Source: ANME-2 cluster archaeon
GTDB taxonomy: Archaea; Halobacteriota; Methanosarcinia; Methanosarcinales; Methanocomedenaceae
Length of the DNA stretch: 50,462 nt
Direction: 5' to 3'
NCBI GenBank assembly: GCA_014237145.1
Contig: JAAXOC010000038.1
Location: forward strand, 1 to 50,462
Below, piece after piece: positions 34,252 to 44,517 of the stretch (position 1 is its first letter; every line of letters starts with the position of its first letter). The translations under genes and the position numbers were made by a program. The notes under the pieces are model-generated. The model had not been told where the DNA came from. It searched no databases and saw nothing but the letters and a program-made list of their open reading frames with translations.

Positions 34252-36720
34252 TCACCGTTCCCTACCCTTGCGCCTCGTCTTAATATCAATAATACCCTTT
34301 GCCCGTCTCATAATCACTTCTCCCAGGAAGACCAGTAGCGCAGTAATCAGGAACAGCCAGCTCAGGCTCACATGTTCTTCACTTGTCATGATAGAGTTCT
34401 TCCGGATATCGCTAAACAGCAGTGACCTTGCCTGGTCAACATTGTAGACCCCGCCGCCGTTACGCTTCACAGCTTCTAGGAAGTCAGGGTCGTTGCCTAC
34501 GTCCCTGTATTCCAGGGGATAGTTCACTGCAGCCGTATCTTCCAGCGTAACACCACCGGCCGATACTTCCAGGTAGAACAGACCTATGTGGTCGGGTTCT
34601 ATCACTCCTTCGTAAGTACGTTCCCCGGTCTGGCTGACCGGCACATCCTGCCCGCCAAATACCACGGCTGGCATTTCGTCACTCCGTATGATAACGGTTC
34701 CAGGGGAGCCAAGGTTCATATCACCTGAATAGACCACAATACCATCTTCGGGCCTGGGGTCACCAACAGCCCAGTTGACCATACTTGGGAACAGGCGGGC
34801 ATTCTCTCCCGAGTACAGTGCACCGCCCCACAGGTTGCCGTTATCCGAACTGAGGCTTACCACCCGCCCCATGCCGAACTCCCATACTGTGACCACGGGT
34901 TTGCCCATACTTGTAGTGACCAGCCGTCTGGCACCTACCTTCTGGGTAACGTCATTGTAACCAGAGATGCTGCCTGAGATGTTCAGGTAACGTGTGATGA
35001 AATGCTCCTCGTCCAGCCGGACGATGGCATAAGCATCGAGTCCGTCCTCTGGCAGGTCAGGGGCTTCCTGGCCGAACGTTAGGTCAAGCCGCTGGTCAAC
35101 TTCAAGCTGGATAAAATCGCCTCCAGCCTGGTCGGCAAGCACTTTCAGGAAATAGTCACCCCTGTTATTATCGGTCTTTACCTCACGTTCCTTTACCACA
35201 TTGGTCTTTATCATCACAAAGATCATTTCAGTGACAGTGGTATCCATGCTTAAGATCTCTATTTTGCTATCCTCGAAACTATCCTTCACAGCCCCGTCAG
35301 AGAACACAAGCATATATTTCTGGCCGCTGGTATTATCCAGCATCCGGGCAGCAGTGATAATACCTTCATCCATGGATGTGCCGCCATACCCGGTCTTTAG
35401 CTTTGACACCCTTTCCATCAATGCATTACGGTTAGCATGGCTGGACATGGGCAGCACCCCGTTACTTACCGAGATGGCATCTCCGCCATAAGCCACCACA
35501 CCCACATTTGTATCACTGCCCATATCCCCCAGCAGTTTGATGGCCATGGCCTTTTCATCGTCCAGCGCCTCATGGGCGCTGATACTGCCGCTGATATCCA
35601 GCACAAGCACCACATTAACACTGCCTGCATAGGCACTGGAATACGATTCTACAGGTAGTATGGCCTCAATAGATGAATCCAGGTAGTCACCATAATCATA
35701 ACTATTATCGCCCCCAACCACGAGCAGCCCGCCTCCGCCTGCAGTATATTCCCGCAATTTCCCGATGGAACTGGCTGATAACCGGCCATCATTGATATTG
35801 TCCAGCACCACGGCCTTGTAATCAGTCAGGTTTGCATCATCAAGGGAGGAAAAAGTGTTTGTTTCGTACAGGTTCCTGAGTACCTTGTAAAGGGGTGAAT
35901 CTGCATCAGGTGAGACCAGTAATATCCTGGGTTTGGGTACAACATAGATGGTCTTATTGAACACATTGTTCCCGGCCCGCATATCATTACCAGAGTATAT
36001 CCTTGCAGTGATCAGATGCGGTCCCAGCGACTGGAAGGTACTTGAGAAACCTACAATCTTTATGGGATTGGTCTGGGTCACAGTCTGGCTGGATACAGGA
36101 CTACCGTCCACCTCTATGGACAGCTTGTAGGTGGTATTGCTCTCTGCCTGCCTGACCTCCACACCAACAAGGTTCTCGTTACCAAGCACTGCGGTCCTGG
36201 CACCCGTTATCTCAACGCTCAAGTCATTCTCCTTCGGTGCCTGCGTCACAGCATATACGACTGTGCCGGTGCCAGAAACAAAATCAATTGTCTCGGCCAG
36301 GTCGCTGCCAAAGTTATTGTTCCCGTCAGAGACCACAATAATATGGTCGTCGCCTGTAGACGATGCCAGTATCTCATCACCAATATCAGACCGTAAACCC
36401 CCCATCTTCTCCATCCTGGCAGGAGTGGTATCCTGCAATTTATCAAATATCCCCTGTGCTGTACCGCTTTCGAATATATCCATACTTTCGGTCTCATCAG
36501 AGAGCACAGCAATGGTAGGTGTTTCATTGATCTCTGTCACAGTCACCGGATTATACGGCCCGGACAGTGCAACTACCAGCAGGGATACAATGATTATACG
36601 GCTCAGTATCAGGCTGCGCCTGGCCCCTTTATGTATCAGGACCCAGCCAATGACAATGACAGGGAGCACACCCAGCAGGTATTCAATATTCTCAAAGGCT
36701 ATCGGAACAGAGGCTGTCAT
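34252..36720 (-). CDS. Large membrane protein with VWA and glutamine-amidotransferase-like folds
   Basis: 822 residues. Two membrane segments come at the start (about 12-52), then an external or cytoplasmic region with a first, degenerate VWA-like fold (SDETESMD in place of DxSxS). A segment with VLDNINDG and GGGLLVVGGDNSY resembles the class I amidotransferase-like domain. A complete VWA domain (about 370-560) has the MIDAS motif VLDISGSIS and GYGGTSMDEG. A last membrane segment (LSWLFLITALLVFLGEVI) and a basic tail end the protein. It is the last gene of the MoxR operon, and its ATG overlaps the stop of the previous gene by four bases. Confidence 0.85.
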   Translation of the reverse strand: MTASVPIAFENIEYLLGVLPVIVIGWVLIHKGARRSLILSRIIIVSLLVVALSGPYNPVTVTEINETPTIAVLSDETESMDIFESGTAQGIFDKLQDTTPARMEKMGGLRSDIGDEILASSTGDDHIIVVSDGNNNFGSDLAETIDFVSGTGTVVYAVTQAPKENDLSVEITGARTAVLGNENLVGVEVRQAESNTTYKLSIEVDGSPVSSQTVTQTNPIKIVGFSSTFQSLGPHLITARIYSGNDMRAGNNVFNKTIYVVPKPRILLVSPDADSPLYKVLRNLYETNTFSSLDDANLTDYKAVVLDNINDGRLSASSIGKLREYTAGGGGLLVVGGDNSYDYGDYLDSSIEAILPVESYSSAYAGSVNVVLVLDISGSISAHEALDDEKAMAIKLLGDMGSDTNVGVVAYGGDAISVSNGVLPMSSHANRNALMERVSKLKTGYGGTSMDEGIITAARMLDNTSGQKYMLVFSDGAVKDSFEDSKIEILSMDTTVTEMIFVMIKTNVVKEREVKTDNNRGDYFLKVLADQAGGDFIQLEVDQRLDLTFGQEAPDLPEDGLDAYAIVRLDEEHFITRYLNISGSISGYNDVTQKVGARRLVTTSMGKPVVTVWEFGMGRVVSLSSDNGNLWGGALYSGENARLFPSMVNWAVGDPRPEDGIVVYSGDMNLGSPGTVIIRSDEMPAVVFGGQDVPVSQTGERTYEGVIEPDHIGLFYLEVSAGGVTLEDTAAVNYPLEYRDVGNDPDFLEAVKRNGGGVYNVDQARSLLFSDIRKNSIMTSEEHVSLSWLFLITALLVFLGEVIMRRAKGIIDIKTRRKGRER

Positions 36721-38633
36721 GACAGCTCCCTCCTGCGTTTAATGATAATAAGTTCAAGTATGATCAGGCCCAGTACCACCCAGATAAGATATGGGGTAAT
36801 ATCTTTTTTCACGTCCACACGGACCACTTCCGGTCGTTCAATGTACCTGCTGGTGACACTACTTGCGTCCAGGGAAATTTCATTCACATCAGATTCACGG
36901 GCATCGTACAGGTTTGCAGCTATCACCTGCGGCCCGATATGGTATAACCCGGCCTGGTCCACCCACAGGCTGGATGAAGTAAGAGTGCTGCCGTCGGGAT
37001 AGGTAATTGTTTGCGTGGAAGGCATCCTGATAACAGTGCCTGTCCTGATATTGTGCTCGCTACTGTCAGTGCCCCCAAGCCAGTTAAGCATCTGCTTCCA
37101 GAAGATAGGGAATTGCGGCGTGGCTGCAAACCCTGACCAGGCATCATCGCCTGTGACATCGTTTAGCCCCAGGTAAACAACGGTCCCCTCACCCTGCCTG
37201 CGGTAGGAGAGTATAGGCGAATCGTCGGAAGCCTCCATCAATATAGTAGCATCTTCGGGTGCACTTCCCCTGATATGCCGTACTACCTCCAGGTCCACCT
37301 TCGGGTCATCCTCCTGGTCCTTCATCGGGATTCCGGCAGTTACCGGGTTTTCTCGGACCACCTTTAGGTCGGTCTCATTTGACATGCCTGTAATGTTAAT
37401 TGGCAGCAAGCTGCCTCCTATAAGTGTCAGGCCAGGTGATGCAGTGGCGATCACCACACCCCCACTGTCCACGAATCCGGTAAGTATGGCCGCAGGGTCA
37501 GGACCCAGGGAATTATTATCCACCATTCCCAGGATAACAATTCCGTAACCGGACAGGTCCTGCGGCAGGGATGAACTGTATTCAACATCTCCTGCAGGTA
37601 GTAACAACTCCAGGGCAGTCATGGTGGCAGTCCTAGTATGAGTCCCGGTGGCAGTCTGCTCCCTGGTATCCACCAGTAAAACACGTCCCTCTGCGCCCAC
37701 CGGGATATAAACGTAAGCAGTATCATCGATATTCAGCTCACCGCCGCCAGTGATGGTGATTTCGGTTATTCCGGTTTTCAGGTTGGGCACAATGTATGCA
37801 CGGGTACTGCCTGCAGGGATGCTGAGGGTACCGCCTCTTTTTTCATTACCTGTCCTGATATCCAGTGACACCGTAGCCTTTCGGTCGTTGAAGTTCTTTA
37901 CAGCCAGGTTCAGGTTGTATGCCCCATCCTTCACTTCAAGCCAGCCATTCACAATGCCAATATTATTACTCTTCCCGCCCACCTGTACGAACTCCACCCT
38001 TACCCCGTTGTATTCTGCCAGACCCTTTTCCACCAGCGGGTCATTCCCGCTCCATGTAGCAAAGTCAGAGAATACTATAACGGTCCCGCCAGATCCTGCC
38101 AGCCGCTGGCTATAGGTTATGGCGGCGGCGATATCGGCTGATATCGCCCGCTGGGGTGTAAGGGCGATGACCTCCTTTGCCCGGGTTTTGTCACCTTCTT
38201 TTAATGCAAGTACAGGAACATTTTGCGCCCATACCACGCTGTTTACAGCCGAGAGCCTCTCTACTGCCATGGCTTTTGCCTCATCCAGCCTGCCGCCTGC
38301 CTGCATGCTGGCCGAGTTGTCTATCACAATAACCGTATGCTGGCCAGATACTTTCTCCTCCATGATATAGGGGGCGGCAGCGGCAAGGCTTAACAGTATC
38401 AGTACAAGCAGTTGTATTAAAAACAGCGGGTCACGGATGAGCTTTCTCAGCAGCAGTGATAGTTTATTGCGCTGCACCTCACGTTTTAAGAAGAACAGCA
38501 GTGAAGGTATATCAAGATCAATGGTCCTGGGGCGTAGCAGGTATAGGATTATCAGCGGGATGATACTGGCCAGGGCCAGCAGTGCCAGCGGACTGGAGAA
38601 CAGGATATCAGATATGGCAGCCAATAATATCAT
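36717..38633 (-). CDS. BatA-like membrane protein with VWA domain
   Basis: 638 residues. The N-terminal BatA-type region has two membrane segments with LLYLLRPR-like text between them (ILYLLRPRTIDLDIPSLLFF). A VWA domain follows with a full MIDAS (VIVIDNSASMQ) and DFATWSGNDP, then CARDB-like beta domains. The late part (YGIVILGMVDNNSLGP, GGVVIATASPG) is again amidotransferase-like. A membrane segment (YLIWVVLGLIILELIIIKR) ends it. It overlaps the DUF58 gene upstream and the next VWA gene downstream by four bases each, so translation is coupled. Confidence 0.87.
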   Translation of the reverse strand: MILLAAISDILFSSPLALLALASIIPLIILYLLRPRTIDLDIPSLLFFLKREVQRNKLSLLLRKLIRDPLFLIQLLVLILLSLAAAAPYIMEEKVSGQHTVIVIDNSASMQAGGRLDEAKAMAVERLSAVNSVVWAQNVPVLALKEGDKTRAKEVIALTPQRAISADIAAAITYSQRLAGSGGTVIVFSDFATWSGNDPLVEKGLAEYNGVRVEFVQVGGKSNNIGIVNGWLEVKDGAYNLNLAVKNFNDRKATVSLDIRTGNEKRGGTLSIPAGSTRAYIVPNLKTGITEITITGGGELNIDDTAYVYIPVGAEGRVLLVDTREQTATGTHTRTATMTALELLLPAGDVEYSSSLPQDLSGYGIVILGMVDNNSLGPDPAAILTGFVDSGGVVIATASPGLTLIGGSLLPINITGMSNETDLKVVRENPVTAGIPMKDQEDDPKVDLEVVRHIRGSAPEDATILMEASDDSPILSYRRQGEGTVVYLGLNDVTGDDAWSGFAATPQFPIFWKQMLNWLGGTDSSEHNIRTGTVIRMPSTQTITYPDGSTLTSSSLWVDQAGLYHIGPQVIAANLYDARESDVNEISLDASSVTSRYIERPEVVRVDVKKDITPYLIWVVLGLIILELIIIKRRRELS

Positions 38634-39496
38634 CTCCCGTGGATGGTCCTGTAGATTGCCTCAAGAATAGGCAGGTTGGTTTGAAACGTAAAGAAATCAG
38701 CACCCAGCCTGTCGCACTCATATTTCAGGGCCGCATTGTGGGACTGCAGTTCACTACCATATTCCAAAACAAGGCCGGTATTGATATCTGTGAACATCTG
38801 CTCTTGGGTCTCAAGGTCACGTAGTTTAACAGCTCCCAGTTCTGCCAGTTCAATTTCTCTTGGGTCCAGCACCTGGATAACGATCAGGTCATGCCGTCCC
38901 AGTCTGTACAGGGCAGGCTTGATATCATCCAGCGGTGCAAGAAAATCAGAAATGATAATGACCCTTGATTTTGATTTAATAACACTGCTATACTGCTGTA
39001 CTGGCTCGTTAAATCCTGTGGAACCGCCGGGTTTAGTGGCATTCAACTGATCGATTGAGGCCAGCAGGTTCACCCTCCCCCTGCCTGGTTTGGATATATT
39101 GATATCGTCAGTGAATGTGGATATAGCGAACTTCTCGTTATCCTTCATGACCAGGTAGGCAAATCCCAGTGCCAGCATGGCACCATATTCGTATTTGTTC
39201 AACCCTTCAGCAGGATAATCCATGCTGCCACTGGTATCAAGCAGGATATGGGTGACCAGGTCCCGGTATTCCTCGAACTGCCTGACATACAGTTTCTCGG
39301 TTCGCGCATATACCCTCCAGTCTATTGTCCTGAAATCGTCTCCCCTTTCATATTCACGGAAACCATAGGCATCTGTACCCCTTCCCACCTTTGTGGAACG
39401 CCGGGCTCCTGTATACTGGCTGGATACCCTTTTTTGTGCCACAAAAGAGAAACGTTCAAGTTCGCGTAGGAAATCGGTCGATATCATGCTGGTCAA
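38630..39496 (-). CDS. DUF58 protein
   Basis: 288 residues with the DUF58 core REYERGDDFRTIDWRVYART followed by a VWA-like fold (HILLDTSGSMDYP). The family always accompanies MoxR ATPases. The frame starts at a TTG (39496), with AAGG about 9 bases upstream; an ATG at 39487 is the alternative but lies too far from that site. It comes 19 bases after moxR. Confidence 0.9.
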   Translation of the reverse strand: MTSMISTDFLRELERFSFVAQKRVSSQYTGARRSTKVGRGTDAYGFREYERGDDFRTIDWRVYARTEKLYVRQFEEYRDLVTHILLDTSGSMDYPAEGLNKYEYGAMLALGFAYLVMKDNEKFAISTFTDDINISKPGRGRVNLLASIDQLNATKPGGSTGFNEPVQQYSSVIKSKSRVIIISDFLAPLDDIKPALYRLGRHDLIVIQVLDPREIELAELGAVKLRDLETQEQMFTDINTGLVLEYGSELQSHNAALKYECDRLGADFFTFQTNLPILEAIYRTIHGR

Positions 39497-39515
39497 AGGA
39501 TCCGGACCTTATTCA

Positions 39516-40487
39516 TTAGAGTATTTTGGCGTGTTTAATGATACCATCGATCACATGTTCAAGGGTTACGCCCTTACGCTGGGATTCGAAGTTCAGGATG
39601 ATCCTGTGTTTTAATACAGGATAGGCCATTTTCACCACATCCTCCTCACTGACAAAGTTGCGCCCGTTGATCAGTGCCCTTGCCTTGGCTACCAGGATAA
39701 GCCCTATACTGGCCCTGGGTGAAGCACCGAATTCAATAAATTCAGCATCTTTCCTTGTCTGGATAACAATATTGATGGCTCTCTTTTTCATTTCATCTGA
39801 AATGGGCACGTCCCTCACCAGGGTCTGGAGTTCAAGTAGTTTATCCCTGGTCAATGTCCTGCTGACGCTGGGAACCACATTCTTGGTGTATCTCTCCACG
39901 ATCTCATCTTCTTCCTCAGATGTGGGATAGTCCAGGTTGATCTTCAGTAAAAAGCGGTCCAATTGGGCCTCAGGCAGGGGGAAGGTTCCTTCCATTTCAA
40001 TTGGGTTCTGGGTGGCCAGTACAAAGAACGGTCTGTCAAGCTTAAAGGTCTCATTGCCAACTGTAACCTGTTTTTCCTGCATGCTTTCCAGCAGTGCGCT
40101 CTGGGTCTTTGGTGATGCCCTGTTAATTTCATCGGCAAGTACGATATTGGCAAATACAGGCCCGGGTTCGAACCTGAATTCCTTGCCGCCGCCCTTTTCT
40201 TCCACCACATAGGTACCTGTAATGTCGGACGGCATCAGGTCGGGAGTACACTGTATTCTTTTGAATTTCAGATCAAGTACTTGTGAAATGGTACTGACTG
40301 TAAGTGTCTTACCAAGCCCGGGATTGCTCTCGATAAGGGCATGCCCGTCGCACAGGATGGCGATCAATATCTGGGTCACTGCCTCCTGCTGTCCCACGAT
40401 CACTTTTCCTATCTCGTCAAAGATCGACTGGAATATGTCGCTGGAACGCCGGTATGTATCTGACCGGTCTACGGTGTTTTTATTCAT
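39516..40487 (-). CDS. moxR: MoxR-type AAA+ ATPase
   Basis: 323 residues. Walker A SNPGLGKT at 54-61, Walker B LADEINRAS (about 118), sensor 1 ATQNPIEMEGTFPLPEAQLD, and sensor 2 region GASPRASIGL. MoxR ATPases remodel or insert metal and cofactor into partner proteins bearing VWA domains. The three VWA-type proteins encoded next are the natural partners. The gene is 98 bases after the membrane protein gene. Confidence 0.93.
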   Translation of the reverse strand: MNKNTVDRSDTYRRSSDIFQSIFDEIGKVIVGQQEAVTQILIAILCDGHALIESNPGLGKTLTVSTISQVLDLKFKRIQCTPDLMPSDITGTYVVEEKGGGKEFRFEPGPVFANIVLADEINRASPKTQSALLESMQEKQVTVGNETFKLDRPFFVLATQNPIEMEGTFPLPEAQLDRFLLKINLDYPTSEEEDEIVERYTKNVVPSVSRTLTRDKLLELQTLVRDVPISDEMKKRAINIVIQTRKDAEFIEFGASPRASIGLILVAKARALINGRNFVSEEDVVKMAYPVLKHRIILNFESQRKGVTLEHVIDGIIKHAKIL

Positions 40488-40585
40488 TCAATACCTCGCT
40501 ACATTCTTTATTTATTCATTAAATCTATCAATTAAATTATTCATTAATATATCAGTTATATTATTCATTTGATGTATCAATTCTA

Positions 40586-41455
40586 TTAGTGTTGGCTCAG
40601 CCGGATGGCATATTCCTTTATCAGGTCCCTGTCCAGGATGGACAATTGCTGGAGCAACTGGTAGCTCTCATCAGCAGCAGTTGAGGATTCCACATCAACG
40701 GGATAGGTCTGGGACGGTACGAACTGGATATCATCATCCTGGCCGACATGCCGTATGATGACAGAGGTCCCGATACCCGGAATTATGACCAACTCCACAT
40801 TTTCCCCTTCGATGCTGGCAATTGATGTTTCCCCGTATATCTCTTCATCCAGTCCTCCGACAGGAGAAGTTGTCTGGTTGTCTTTGAACGCAAGAGTACT
40901 GTCAGGCAGTTTACCTCCCAGTTCATCCACCAGACCGGTAATATCTTCAGGGGTAATGTCCACATGGGTCTGGGTGGTAAATAGTCCGGCTGACACTATC
41001 GTCAGCATGACAGATGCTATTATCATAGTAAGCAGATGCCGCCTGTCAAGGAATGAGCCTGCATCCACGGCCTTTAATTTTGAAGTTACCTGGTTCCTGA
41101 GGTCGACCGCCACCAAATTATCGTCGTTTCTTGTGTCGTAGGCAGCCTTGAGCCTTTCCTGCATCCATTCATACCTGGATTCGATCATCCCGATTGTGTC
41201 AATGGCAGGCTTTCTTATATACAGTATAATGACCAACACCGCCGAGACCAGAATCGATAATGCCATTACCAGTATCTCGTCAAGGGAAATTGCATCTACA
41301 ATATAGTATTCAATATATTGTGAGAACAGTGAAACGACATTGAAGTAATATGACAGGGTGTAGAGTATCAGGGCGAGGGCTATAAAATCTACCAATTTGT
41401 AATAGAACCTTTGCCTGTGGAATGCCTGGGATATTTTTTCAATATCGTCGTACAT
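40586..41455 (-). CDS. Membrane protein heading the MoxR operon
   Basis: 289 residues with about four membrane segments: two near 20-50 (LVDFIALALILYTLSYYF), one at about 60-80 (ILVMALSILVSAVLVIILYI) and one near 150 (IIASVMLTIVSAGLF). A charged segment lies between, and an external acidic C-terminal domain follows. No family name is certain. Similar proteins precede moxR in other archaea, to my memory. Its place as first gene suggests that it is the membrane partner of the ATPase. Confidence 0.72.
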   Translation of the reverse strand: MYDDIEKISQAFHRQRFYYKLVDFIALALILYTLSYYFNVVSLFSQYIEYYIVDAISLDEILVMALSILVSAVLVIILYIRKPAIDTIGMIESRYEWMQERLKAAYDTRNDDNLVAVDLRNQVTSKLKAVDAGSFLDRRHLLTMIIASVMLTIVSAGLFTTQTHVDITPEDITGLVDELGGKLPDSTLAFKDNQTTSPVGGLDEEIYGETSIASIEGENVELVIIPGIGTSVIIRHVGQDDDIQFVPSQTYPVDVESSTAADESYQLLQQLSILDRDLIKEYAIRLSQH

Positions 41456-41810
41456 AGGACCCTCGAATGTTGATATAGACTTAATGTGTTATTATTTCTA
41501 TATGTTGTAAGTAACATCATAAAGGTTTATCTTTAAGTACGGATGAGCTTGTAGTTTGCAATAACAGCATCAATACCAAAGGTTATATTCTGTTTGCAGT
41601 TTATGTGCTATGGAATTAATAAATGGTATTACTTATGTAGCAAGAAACAATTTAATATGGAAAAATATACTTATAATGGGAAATATTATTATAAAGGAAT
41701 ATATTTAAATAATTTGTTGACATATATATTTCATGTTTGTGTAATAAATTGTATCGCAATTGTGTAACTAATTATTTATTACAATATGATAAAAAGTAGG
41801 TGAATATAAA
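41456..41810. other. AT-rich divergent promoter region
   Basis: 355 bases between the MoxR operon and the DUF1699 gene, very AT-rich, with several TATA-like strings (for example TTTAAATAATTT near 41705). No gene, repeat or RNA was recognised. Confidence 0.4.
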
Positions 41811-42197
41811 ATGAAAATAAGAGTAGTCAGTGCAAAAGACGAGATTAGTACCATTGGAGAAGAGGAGATTGTCCACTTGGCATTCAGGCCGTCTAACAAG
41901 GATATTTTCACCCTTGTCCAGACATGTAATAACCTAAAGGCCATTCATATACCAAGCTCGTATAACAAGACAATATCCAAATCCATCCAGATGTTCCTTG
42001 ATATGCAGAACATTGCCCTTCTTGAAGGCGATGTATGGGGTCACAGGAAGGATATCAATGAATACTATGAGATCAAACCACAGATATTTGACCGCATAGA
42101 GGATCTCAGGAAGGAAGGAAACTCAAATGATGAGATACTGGACCGCCTTGGTATGGAGACCAGGCTCAGTAAAGATCTTATCAGGTTCTTAATCTAA
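41811..42197 (+). CDS. DUF1699 family protein
   Basis: A 128-residue protein that matches DUF1699, a family known from methanogens and their relatives: MKIRVVSAKDEI, LAFRPSNKDIFTLVQTC and LEGDVWGHRKDINEYYEI. The function is unknown. AGGTGA lies 7 bases before the ATG. A T-rich stretch after the stop (42240-42275) lies between it and the convergent RaSEA gene. It is a useful lineage marker. Confidence 0.85.
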   Translation: MKIRVVSAKDEISTIGEEEIVHLAFRPSNKDIFTLVQTCNNLKAIHIPSSYNKTISKSIQMFLDMQNIALLEGDVWGHRKDINEYYEIKPQIFDRIEDLRKEGNSNDEILDRLGMETRLSKDLIRFLI

Positions 42198-42264
42198 AGT
42201 ACAAAACAACAAACTGATATTCCGGTGTTTACCAGAATTATCATTTTTTATATTTTTTATATTT

Positions 42265-43269
42265 TTATTTTACAAGAAACGAGCCGAAGGCACAATCCTC
42301 AAGTTCAACCACTTTTTCCCATAAAGAGTAACATTCACATTCAAGCCAGGACAATGCCTCAATATCCTGGGTGATTGAAAAATCACGCAGTGCCTGGGCC
42401 ACATCACTGTCACAATTCCTGCAATTATGGGGTCCCCTTTTCGTACCGCCAGCTACCGGGTCAGATACTAATGTAAGTCCAGGGAATTTCTCCTTTGCAG
42501 TTCTAAGAACAAATACAGCACTCCAAAGCCATGGAGGCCGGTAATCCCTGCGGTTGTACAGTTCTTCAACAATTGTACCTTTCTGGATATTGGTCAGGTT
42601 CAGGGAGATGGTAGTGGCATACGGCGCAGCATCTGATATTGATGCCAGGGAATCCTCGATTGCTGTTTTCTCAGACAAAAACGGGGGTTTTTGCAACAGG
42701 TACGCTTTGGTGGATACTCCCATCTTCGAAGCTATCTCCGAGGCCCTGGTAAAGTCATTAAAAGTAAAACCCTTGTTTATACAGTCCTTGCGTATAGTAT
42801 CACTGCTGGTCTCAAGTCCGATTGCGACCTCGAACTTTATGTCATATTTTTTAAGTATGTCAAGAATGTTACCAAGAATTTTTTCATTAACAAACTCAGG
42901 CCTGGTCTCTGCCATGATCTTTTTTATAGAACCGGTTTTTCCTATTCTTTCCATCATTGCATTTCTTACCTCTTGGGATACCTCCCTCTCATCAAGAAAA
43001 CTGCCTGATGTAAAGATCTTTAGCAGGGATGTTCCGGTTCCCATTTTCTCCAGGGCATGTTCAAGCTGGGACAGCAGGTCACCTTCTAAGGGGGGTTCAT
43101 CTGCAGCATCATTGAAATATCCGCACATTGTGCACCCGCTTTTACGGCTCCAGTAGCACCCAATGGTACGAAAGATCACAGTCATTGAATCAACTGCCGT
43201 TCCTTCCTGCGGGTCGCGTCCGGTCCAGACTGCTACTGGCATACCAGGAGAATATCGCTTTTTTTTCAT
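42265..43269 (-). CDS. Archaeosine biosynthesis radical SAM protein RaSEA
   Basis: 334 residues with an unusual cluster motif CYWSRKSGCTMCGY (Cx7CxxC) at about 34-46, then IFTSGSFLDEREV and VAIGLETSSD. The C-terminal zinc-like CRNCDSD completes it. It matches the COG1244 radical SAM protein that works with ArcS to turn lysine-modified preQ0 in tRNA into archaeosine. All key Cys are present. It is on its own strand-wise, 144 bases from guaAb. Confidence 0.88.
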   Translation of the reverse strand: MKKKRYSPGMPVAVWTGRDPQEGTAVDSMTVIFRTIGCYWSRKSGCTMCGYFNDAADEPPLEGDLLSQLEHALEKMGTGTSLLKIFTSGSFLDEREVSQEVRNAMMERIGKTGSIKKIMAETRPEFVNEKILGNILDILKKYDIKFEVAIGLETSSDTIRKDCINKGFTFNDFTRASEIASKMGVSTKAYLLQKPPFLSEKTAIEDSLASISDAAPYATTISLNLTNIQKGTIVEELYNRRDYRPPWLWSAVFVLRTAKEKFPGLTLVSDPVAGGTKRGPHNCRNCDSDVAQALRDFSITQDIEALSWLECECYSLWEKVVELEDCAFGSFLVK

Positions 43270-43340
43270 GGTAAAACACTCAGAATGTTATTTTTCATGG
43301 AATATACATATCAGCTATGGTTTTTAGCTATGGTTTTGGC

Positions 43341-43421
43341 CTAACTTGACCTGGTACCACATTTGGGGCAGATCTTCCAGCATGTATCCAGTTGTTCAAC
43401 ATTCTCTTCATCTTCATTCAA
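43341..43421 (-). CDS. Possible zinc-knuckle microprotein overlapping the guaAb stop
   Basis: A 26-residue frame starts with TTG inside the last codons of guaAb and reads [20 protein letters not shown] then CGTRSS. The CPKCG knuckle with an extra Cys four residues earlier is typical of very small methanogen zinc proteins. The start is weak and no ribosome binding site is seen, so translation would depend on coupling to guaAb. Confidence 0.4.
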   Translation of the reverse strand: MNEDEENVEQLDTCWKICPKCGTRSS

Positions 43422-44328
43422 ATTCGATGGTAGCCGGAGGTTTTGGTGAAATATCATAGACTACCCTGGCAACACCCGGGATCTCACTGGTTATTAGTGA
43501 TTCAATTTTTTTCAATGTCTCCCAAGGGAGTTCCATTGGTACGGCAGTCATACCATCTCTGGATTCCACTGCACGCACTGCTATGATCCAGCCGTGGATG
43601 CGCTGGTCACCTTTCACCCCGGTCCCTTTTCCAAGCAGGGCTGCAAAGGTCTGCCAGGGTTTGAACTTCTCAAGCAGTTCATTTTCAACGATGGCATTTG
43701 CTTCCCTGACAGCGGCTATTTTTTCTTTTGTAACTTCCCCGATTATCCTCACAGACAGGCCCGGCCCAGGGAAGGGCATTCTCTTTGATATCTCGTCGGG
43801 AAGTCCAAGGGCATGGGCCACTTCCCTTACCTCATCTTTATACAATTCAGATACGGGTTCAATTATTTCATCAAAATCTATGACTGATGGTAATCCACCG
43901 ACGTTATGGTGCGATTTGATCCCGCCTTCGGATTCGATCCTGTCCGGGTAGATAGTACCCTGGATGAGGTATCTTGCATTGAGTTCCCTGGCCTCTTCTT
44001 CAAATACCCTGATGAACGTCTCACCTACAGCCATGCGCTTCTCTTCAGGGTCGGTAAGTCCTTTCAATGCTTCTATAAACCTATCACCGGCGTCTATCAC
44101 CTGGAGGTTCATATCTAAAAAGACTTCCTTGATCTGCTGTGTTTCCCCTTTTCGCATCAGGCCGGTGTCAATGTAGATCGGTGTCAGCATGTCCCCTATG
44201 GCTCTATGAGCAAGGACGGCACATACTGAACTGTCCACACCACCAGAAAGTCCGATAATGGTCGGTCCGTCAATACTTGTTTTTAATTGTTTTACTGCGT
44301 TTTCAATAAACTTATCCACTTTAACCAT
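43414..44328 (-). CDS. guaAb: GMP synthase subunit B (PP-ATPase)
   Basis: 304 residues. The ATP-pyrophosphatase loop LSGGVDSS is at about 27-34. The protein goes on [13 protein letters not shown], then [14 protein letters not shown], and ends with the dimerisation domain [10 protein letters not shown]. It adenylates and aminates XMP, with ammonia from a separate amidotransferase (guaAa, not in the window). The two-gene form is usual in methanogens. Length is normal. The ATG at 44328 follows a very AT-rich promoter region. Confidence 0.95.
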   Translation of the reverse strand: MVKVDKFIENAVKQLKTSIDGPTIIGLSGGVDSSVCAVLAHRAIGDMLTPIYIDTGLMRKGETQQIKEVFLDMNLQVIDAGDRFIEALKGLTDPEEKRMAVGETFIRVFEEEARELNARYLIQGTIYPDRIESEGGIKSHHNVGGLPSVIDFDEIIEPVSELYKDEVREVAHALGLPDEISKRMPFPGPGLSVRIIGEVTKEKIAAVREANAIVENELLEKFKPWQTFAALLGKGTGVKGDQRIHGWIIAVRAVESRDGMTAVPMELPWETLKKIESLITSEIPGVARVVYDISPKPPATIEFE

Positions 44329-44517
44329 TGGATATTTTCCCCGGATATATATTTTTATTAATAAGATCTTGTAGATACTACAATACTTCTCAGTTAATAT
44401 TTAATTTCATTTACTCAATCAAATTCTTATGTAATTTATGATATTTAAACGATAACTCGATTAATAACACAATAATTAAATACTATCATTTTTTTTACTA
44501 ATTTATGAGGTTGGTTC

